This document shows, one piece after another, positions 6,863 through 10,593 of a stretch of DNA of 10,593 bases (its first letter is position 1; each line of letters begins with the position of its first letter). Under the pieces are notes generated by a model. The model was given only the letters and a program-made list of their open reading frames with translations, ran no database searches and was not told the origin of the DNA. Both the position numbers and the translations under genes were made by a program. This DNA comes from Bacillota bacterium (GTDB lineage Bacteria; Bacillota; Bacilli; Calditerricolales; Calditerricolaceae): contig PKQU01000053.1 of assembly GCA_017577925.1 (NCBI GenBank), positions 1 to 10,593 of the forward strand, read 5' to 3'.

Positions 6863-7584
6863 GGCAGCGGATTCAACCCTCCAAAAACCGGTATTCCAGC
6901 ACGTGCTGCAGCGGGTGCGGTTGATCCTCGAACCGAACGATCACGAGCAATGCAGCCACCCGCGCGGTGCGGGTCCACGCCGAGGATGTACGTGACGCGG
7001 GCGCGGCCTTCCACTTCCTCAAGGACACCGCGGTCATGGAAGGCGGGTCCCAGCGCGCGGCCGACGAGCGCCGCCACGGCGGGCGGCGGCACGTCCACGC
7101 GCATCGCCGGCACGGCGGATCCGCTGGTCTGCATGTCGTGCGTCGGCGTTGCCCGGTCGAGGTATCGGCGCACCAAGCTCAGGTGGTCGCGCGGCGAAAA
7201 CAGGCCGTGCAGTGCAGGCGGAACGGCCACATCCCGTCCGTTGACGCGCAGCGTCAGAATCCCGCCGCGGGACATCAGATGATACGTATGGGATTGCAGG
7301 CGGCCCGTGATCGTCCAATCCCGGCCGGTCACCGTGCCCACGAAATAGCGCGCCGGGTCGCCGTTCCCCACGGGGGAAACCGGCTTGTCTTCGCCGAGGA
7401 TGACTTTCAACACAAAGCGGTACGGCTGCGGGTCGGTGAGGGCGCGATCCACCGCTGCGACCAGTCGGGCACGTTCGTCATGGCCGACCGTTTGCGCGTC
7501 CGTTCGGGCGTCGGAGCCCGCCGGAGTGCACCCGGCGCCGAGCAGGAACAGGAGCATGAGCATCGTGCCAACCGACCAGCGCAT
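6859..7584 (-). CDS. Putative lipoprotein, unrecognised family, with apparent 3' frameshift
   Basis: The start is ATG at 7584 with GGAGGT 7 bases upstream. The N-terminus is a lipoprotein signal (MRWSVGTMLMLLFLLGAGC) with lipidated C19; the -3 residue is Gly rather than the usual Leu/Val/Ile. After a short linker, residues 36-205 form an alternating strand/helix domain (PYRFVLKVILGED, DWTITGRLQSHTYHL, ILTLRVNGRDVAVP, RVTYILGVD) that resembles LolA/LppX-type lipoprotein folds, but I cannot assign a family. As written, the frame ends at 6859 (241 residues) in a low-complexity tail. Skipping one G at 6959-6961 gives VAALLVIVRFEDQPHPLQHV... ending LEYRFLEG and a stop at 6873-6875 (236 residues), which looks like the true C-terminus. 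It lies between ypmA and tseB, where Bacillus has nothing. Confidence 0.75.
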   Translation of the reverse strand: MRWSVGTMLMLLFLLGAGCTPAGSDARTDAQTVGHDERARLVAAVDRALTDPQPYRFVLKVILGEDKPVSPVGNGDPARYFVGTVTGRDWTITGRLQSHTYHLMSRGGILTLRVNGRDVAVPPALHGLFSPRDHLSLVRRYLDRATPTHDMQTSGSAVPAMRVDVPPPAVAALVGRALGPAFHDRGVLEEVEGRARVTYILGVDPHRAGGCIARDRSVRGSTAPAAARAGIPVFGGLNPLP

Positions 7585-7673
7585 CGCCGCCACCTCCCGG
7601 CCCGCAGCAGGACCAAGGGAATCGGGCACGACCGGTGACGCGACGTGCGGGAGCCGCATCGCAGCGTTTCCCG

Positions 7674-7844
7674 TCACGTCCGGTAGATGGTGAACACCAT
7701 TTTGCCCGGATCCTGCCGATCCTTGGCCAAGCCGAACATCAGGTCTTGCTCTTTGAGCGTGCGGTTCAGCACGTCGACGATTTTGTACAGGTCCTCGCTG
7801 GCCTGCACCTTCACCGTTGCCAGGACTTCCAGCTTGCTCTCCAT
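7674..7844 (-). CDS. ypmA: YpmA family small protein (DUF4264)
   Basis: A 56-residue protein. It begins MESKLEVLATVKVQ, continues SEDLYKIVDVLNRTLKEQ, LMFGLAKD, and ends MVFTIYRT. This length, the LYKIVDxLN core, MFGLA and the xxxTIYRT end are those of Bacillus YpmA, as I recall them. Function is unknown; it looks like a small cytoplasmic alpha/beta protein with no membrane segment. The start is ATG at 7844 with GAGGG/AAAGGG just upstream. It opens the minus-strand unit ypmA - lipoprotein - tseB, with an 89-base gap to the lipoprotein start. In Bacillus it also sits directly upstream of ypmB, so the synteny supports the call. Confidence 0.9.
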   Translation of the reverse strand: MESKLEVLATVKVQASEDLYKIVDVLNRTLKEQDLMFGLAKDRQDPGKMVFTIYRT

Positions 7845-7979
7845 CGCCCTTTCCCTCTCGTTCCATCAATATGCCAAGCGCCCAAGGCGTATGCGGGGTG
7901 CCGCGGTGAAAAGTGACACACATCGCCGCCCCCGCCGCACCTCATACTATTCCTAGGCGTACCGAAGGAGGTGTCTCCC
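7845..7979. promoter_or_regulatory. Divergent intergenic region between ypmA and the 52-residue gene
   Basis: This 135-base region must hold the ypmA promoter. On the minus strand the best candidate is an extended -10-like TGGCATATT (near 7880-7872), or GCATA, 16 bases, then CATATTG, which resembles a forespore sigma pattern with one mismatch. Neither is strong. A plus-strand promoter is listed separately. Confidence 0.35.
7920..7949 (+). promoter_or_regulatory. Sigma-G-like (forespore) promoter of the 52-residue gene
   Basis: CATACTA at 7943-7949 is a perfect match to the sigma-G -10 consensus CATnnTA. It is preceded by 18 bases and then ACATC (7920-7924), a 3/5 match to the GCATR-type -35. 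Initiation would fall near 7957, leaving about 23 bases with a strong ribosome-binding site. No sigma-A promoter is visible here. The call is an inference from pattern and spacing. Confidence 0.5.
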
Positions 7980-8138
7980 GTGTACGCACCCTCCCCTCCG
8001 GTGCCGGATGTCCCCCGCCTCGTGTTCTCCCTCGATGAGCGCCACCCTTCGTGGGTGCACCTGGAATCGCCGTACCGTCAGCCCAACCCCATCCCCTTTC
8101 GCAACATGCACCTGTCCGACTGGCTGTCCTTGTCGTGA
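7980..8138 (+). CDS. Unrecognised 52-residue protein, possible sporulation gene
   Basis: I do not recognise it. The product is Pro-rich in its N-terminal half (MYAPSPPVPDVPRLVFSLD), followed by ERHPSWVHLESPYRQPNPIP and the end FRNMHLSDWLSLS. It has no membrane segment and no cysteine. Gene evidence is good: a GTG start with AAGGAGGTG 6 bases upstream, about 84% G or C in third codon positions, a sigma-G-like promoter upstream and an intrinsic terminator 46 bases after the stop. The ribosome-binding site sits in a small GGAG/CTCC hairpin (7967-7978). It is transcribed alone, on the opposite strand from ypmA and mtaD. If the promoter is forespore-specific, this would be a small spore protein, but that is inference. 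Confidence 0.72.
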   Translation: MYAPSPPVPDVPRLVFSLDERHPSWVHLESPYRQPNPIPFRNMHLSDWLSLS

Positions 8139-8183
8139 CGCCCAGACCGTTGTTCCATAACCGCTTCCCCCTGCCCTCCCTGA

Positions 8184-8208
8184 ACCCCGGCTTGTCCGGG
8201 GTCTTTTC
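8184..8208 (+). terminator. Rho-independent terminator of the 52-residue gene
   Basis: ACCCCGG (8184-8190) pairs perfectly with CCGGGGT (8196-8202) around the loop CTTGT and is followed by CTTTTCT. No T run is present in the other direction, so it serves the plus strand. It lies in the 93-base gap before the mtaD stop. Confidence 0.85.
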
Positions 8209-8231
8209 TGCGATCGGGCACGTCCGGGCGG

Positions 8232-9545
8232 TTAGAACAGCGTCCGGCCCGTCAGTTCGGTCGCCAGGCGGGCGGCTTCGTAGCGGACGCGTTCCTCGTC
8301 AATCGTCACGCACATCCCGTCTTCCACCACCAGCCGCCCGTCCACGTACACCCGCCGCACGTCCGCCGAGCGGGCGGCGTACACCACGTGGGAAACCGGG
8401 TCATAGTGCGGATGCCAATGCGGTTCCCGGGCGTCCAGGAGGACGAGGTCCGCCCGCTTGCCCACCTCCAGCGATCCGATCCGGTCGCGCTGGAAAACAG
8501 CATCGGCGCCGTAGATCGTTGCCATCTTCAGCGCCTCCACCGCCGGCACGGCCAGCGGATCTTGGGTATGGCCCTTGTGGATCAAGGCGGCCAGGCGCAT
8601 CTCCTCAAAGAGGTCCAGATTGTTGTTGCTGGCGGCGCTATCGGTCCCCAGCGACACGGTTACCCCGCTGGCCAGCAGTTTGGGCACCGGGGCGATGCCG
8701 CTGGCCAGCTTGAGGTTGGAGCCCGGATTGTGGGACACCTTAACATCGTACTCGGCCAGAACGGCGATTTCCTCGTCGGTCAGATGCACGGCATGGGCGA
8801 CGAGGGTCGGCCGGTCGAAGACGCCGAGCCGGCGGAGGTGTTCCACGGGACGCACGCCGTAGTCGCGGACGTTCTGCTCCACCTCGCGCGCCGTTTCGGA
8901 CAGGTGGATGTGCACCGGCACGTCCAGCTCCGCAGCGGCGTCGACGATCTCCCGGATGTAGTCGGGCGGGCACGTGTATGGGGCATGCGGGGCCATCATC
9001 GTGGTGATGCGTCCCCCCGCCGCACCGCGATACGTGCGGGCGAAGGCTTTGGCCTCTTCCAGCTTGGCCACCTGCACCTCCCGGGGGCACAGGCCGATCA
9101 CGCCGCGGCACAGGACGGCACGGATGCCCGTCTCCTCCACGTTGCGGGCCACCTCGTCCATGTGGTCGTACATATCGACAAAGGTGGTCGTTCCCGTTTT
9201 CAGCATCTCGGCGATGGCCAGGAGGCTCCCCCAGCGCACATGCTCGGCGGTAAAGCGCGCTTCGAGGGGCCACATCTTCTCCTCGAGCCACGCCTGAAGC
9301 GGCAGGTCGTCGGCGTAGCCGCGGAGGAGGGCCATCGCCGCGTGGCCGTGGGTGTTGATGAGGCCGGGCAGCACCACGCCGCCGCGGCCGTCGATGGCCT
9401 CGTCGTAGGCCGCGCGCGCCTCCTCGTCGGGGGTGGGCCCGACATACGTGATGACGCCGTCCTCGAAGGCCACGGCGCCGTCCTTGATTACGTCGAAGGC
9501 GGCATTGGCCGTGATGACCGTGACTCCATAGATGATGGTGTTCAC
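8232..9545 (-). CDS. mtaD: 5-methylthioadenosine/S-adenosylhomocysteine deaminase
   Basis: An amidohydrolase-superfamily deaminase that turns 5'-methylthioadenosine and S-adenosylhomocysteine into their inosyl forms plus ammonia, helping clear the by-products of methylation and polyamine synthesis. The 437 residues contain the metal ligands H66 and H68 (NTHGH), H214 (HIHLSE) and D302 (LGTDSAASNN). Substrate-side residues include E95 (MWPLE), H187 (APHAPYTCPP) and E217. This is the pattern known from Thermotoga Tm0936. A small composite domain is formed by residues 1-55 and the C-terminus (GKRADLVLLD). The start is GTG at 9545, chosen for AAGGGG 7 bases upstream; an in-frame extension to 9698 would run through the promoter. 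It is likely monocistronic. Chlorohydrolase-like cousins deaminate other adenosine derivatives, so the substrate is a family-level inference. Confidence 0.9.
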   Translation of the reverse strand: MNTIIYGVTVITANAAFDVIKDGAVAFEDGVITYVGPTPDEEARAAYDEAIDGRGGVVLPGLINTHGHAAMALLRGYADDLPLQAWLEEKMWPLEARFTAEHVRWGSLLAIAEMLKTGTTTFVDMYDHMDEVARNVEETGIRAVLCRGVIGLCPREVQVAKLEEAKAFARTYRGAAGGRITTMMAPHAPYTCPPDYIREIVDAAAELDVPVHIHLSETAREVEQNVRDYGVRPVEHLRRLGVFDRPTLVAHAVHLTDEEIAVLAEYDVKVSHNPGSNLKLASGIAPVPKLLASGVTVSLGTDSAASNNNLDLFEEMRLAALIHKGHTQDPLAVPAVEALKMATIYGADAVFQRDRIGSLEVGKRADLVLLDAREPHWHPHYDPVSHVVYAARSADVRRVYVDGRLVVEDGMCVTIDEERVRYEAARLATELTGRTLF

Positions 9546-9578
9546 CGCGGATCCCCTTTCCCCTTGACATGCATTCCT

Positions 9579-9607
9579 ATTTAACCAGAGCCTCGCGGGA
9601 CGGTCAA
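9579..9607 (-). promoter_or_regulatory. Sigma-A promoter of mtaD
   Basis: On the minus strand TTGACC (9607-9602) is followed by a 17-base spacer ending in TGG and then TTAAAT (9584-9579), giving an extended -10. The leader to the GTG at 9545 is only about 25 bases, too short for a SAM or SAH riboswitch. The stretch 9608-9687 between this promoter and the ligD stop shows only imperfect GC-rich inverted repeats and no T run. Confidence 0.7.
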
Positions 9608-9687
9608 GCCGCCGCCCGGCTTTCCGGCCCGGCGGTACAGGTTCGGCGGCCGTGCCCGGTCGCGCGTTTGCGGCGTGCGCCCAACGG

Positions 9688-10593
9688 TTACCGGTCAACA
9701 GGGTGCCGCCGGAGAAAATCGAGGATGGCGTCGAGGGCGGCGCGTCCGGCGGCTGCCGTCACCGGGGCAAAGAGGTCGCCCATTTGGCGGAGCCGCGCGG
9801 GCACGGTTTGGATCGTAAAATCGGCGGGCTGGGCGCCGCGCGCCAGCTCCTCCCACGTCACGGGCGCCGACACCATGGCCCTCGTCCGACCACGCGGCGA
9901 ATACGGCGCAGGCAAGGTGCGGCTGGGTCCGTGCTGGAGGTAGTCAACATAAACCTTGGTGCCGCGATCGCGGACGCGCCGTTCGACGGTAACGAGGCGC
10001 GGGTATCGCTCGGCGAGGTAATGGGCCAAAAAGGCGGCCACCTGTCGCGTCTCGGCGTAGGTGTATCGGCGCTGGAGGGGGATGTATACCGCGAGACCGG
10101 TGGCTCCCGATGTCTTGACGTACGTCGGGAGGCCCAGGCGATCGGTCTCCTCCTTGAGGCGGAATGCCGTCTCGACCACGGCGGAAAATCCGGGGACGGA
10201 AGGGTCGAGATCAAAAGCCAGCTCCAGCGGGTGTTCGGGGTCGTCCACTTCGTGGAAGGACACGTGAAATTCCAGGGCCGCCTGGTTGCCGAGCCAAAGA
10301 AGCGTACGGAGGTCATTGAGCAGGATGGCGTTTACACTGCCCACCCTCCGGCGCGGGATCCAGGGGGGCGCGAAGACCGGCGCATTCTTCTGGTAGAAGG
10401 ATTTGCCGTGAATGCCGTCGGGATAGCGGATTACCGTGAGAGCGCGGTTGCGCGTGTAGGCCAGCAGGGGTTGGGCCACGGCGTAGAGGTATGCCAGGTA
10501 GTCCCGCTTCGTGACCCCGACCTCCGGCCACAGCAGCTTGTCCGGATTGGTCAGCGTCAGGCCGGCCAGCTCGGCGGCCGACGCCGGCGGTGC
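9688..10593 (-). CDS. ligD: LigD-type DNA polymerase/primase domain (end joining), 5' truncated by window edge
   Basis: The frame is open to the window edge (301 visible residues) and begins upstream. Visible order: LTLTNPDKLLWPEVGVTKRDYL (about 12-33), RALTVIRYPDGIHGKSFYQKN (49-69), the metal-binding DxD in ELAFDLDPS (D128, D130), TSGATGLAVYIPL (161-173) and VYVDYLQHG with the third acidic residue D217, then APYSPRG and VSAPVTWEEL. This is the archaeo-eukaryotic-primase polymerase domain of LigD, which fills or extends DNA ends during Ku-dependent non-homologous end joining, with a preference for ribonucleotides. In Bacillus YkoU/LigD this domain follows an N-terminal ligase; 301 residues also fits a stand-alone polymerase starting just outside. 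Which one applies cannot be told here. The usual His in SGxxGxH is Ala (residue 168). Confidence 0.9.
   Translation of the reverse strand, partial: APPASAAELAGLTLTNPDKLLWPEVGVTKRDYLAYLYAVAQPLLAYTRNRALTVIRYPDGIHGKSFYQKNAPVFAPPWIPRRRVGSVNAILLNDLRTLLWLGNQAALEFHVSFHEVDDPEHPLELAFDLDPSVPGFSAVVETAFRLKEETDRLGLPTYVKTSGATGLAVYIPLQRRYTYAETRQVAAFLAHYLAERYPRLVTVERRVRDRGTKVYVDYLQHGPSRTLPAPYSPRGRTRAMVSAPVTWEELARGAQPADFTIQTVPARLRQMGDLFAPVTAAAGRAALDAILDFLRRHPVDR

Noticed and set aside
9546..9601. A SAM or SAH riboswitch upstream of mtaD.
   Set aside because: The leader after the promoter is only about 25 bases and shows no suitable structure.
9609..9643. GC-rich inverted repeat between ligD and mtaD as a ligD terminator.
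   Set aside because: The arms are imperfect and no T run follows on the minus strand.
9546..9698. A longer mtaD form starting near 9698.
   Set aside because: It would run through the mtaD promoter and into the ligD end, and the added residues look like random GC-rich translation.
1..10593. CRISPR arrays, insertion sequences, tRNA or rRNA genes.
   Set aside because: I saw no regularly spaced repeats, transposase-like proteins, terminal repeats or tRNA/rRNA-like segments.

Overview
The window looks like chromosomal DNA from a GC-rich, probably thermophilic, spore-forming member of the Bacilli/Firmicutes. Three things point that way. The block ypmA - tseB(ypmB) - aspB - asnS - dnaD has the same order and orientation as in Bacillus. 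Ribosome-binding sites are strong GGAGG types. Third codon positions are mostly G or C, and the proteins are rich in Arg, Glu, Ala and Leu. The genus cannot be fixed from this sequence. Most genes lie on the minus strand and many start with GTG.

Layout from left to right. (1) 1-653, plus strand: the 3' part of a fructosamine/ketosamine kinase-family gene. (2) 654-734: a convergent gap holding an intrinsic terminator for the minus strand. (3) 735-2785, minus: asnS (asparaginyl-tRNA synthetase) followed by dnaD (primosome/helicase loading), driven by a clear TTGACG-18-TATAAT promoter with a 15-bp palindrome over the -35 box. (4) 2886-4137, minus: aspB (PLP aspartate aminotransferase), ending in a GC-rich hairpin. 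(5) 4207-6233, minus: a two-gene, translationally coupled unit encoding an unrecognised bitopic membrane protein and a short FtsH-like AAA+ zinc protease that lacks the usual extracytoplasmic domain. It has its own promoter region and follows a terminator. (6) 6359-7844, minus: ypmA, a lipoprotein gene with an apparent one-base frameshift near its 3' end, and tseB, closed by a terminator whose loop contains the tseB stop codon. (7) 7980-8138, plus: an unrecognised 52-residue protein with a perfect sigma-G-like -10 (CATACTA), a strong ribosome-binding site and its own terminator. (8) 8232-9545, minus: mtaD (methylthioadenosine/S-adenosylhomocysteine deaminase). (9) 9688-10593, minus: the polymerase domain of LigD (bacterial end joining), cut by the window edge.

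How the genes fit together. AspB and AsnS sit on the aspartate-to-asparagine-tRNA axis, DnaD acts in replication initiation, and TseB is an envelope protein tied to PBP2A in B. subtilis. The most unusual part is the insertion of the FtsH-like protease and its membrane partner between tseB and aspB, together with a lipoprotein between ypmA and tseB. This places several membrane or extracytoplasmic proteins and a membrane-bound AAA+ protease inside an otherwise conserved block. The sigma-G-like small gene and the LigD polymerase (a spore/stationary-phase repair function in Bacillus) also fit a spore former. I see no CRISPR array, insertion sequence, rRNA or tRNA.
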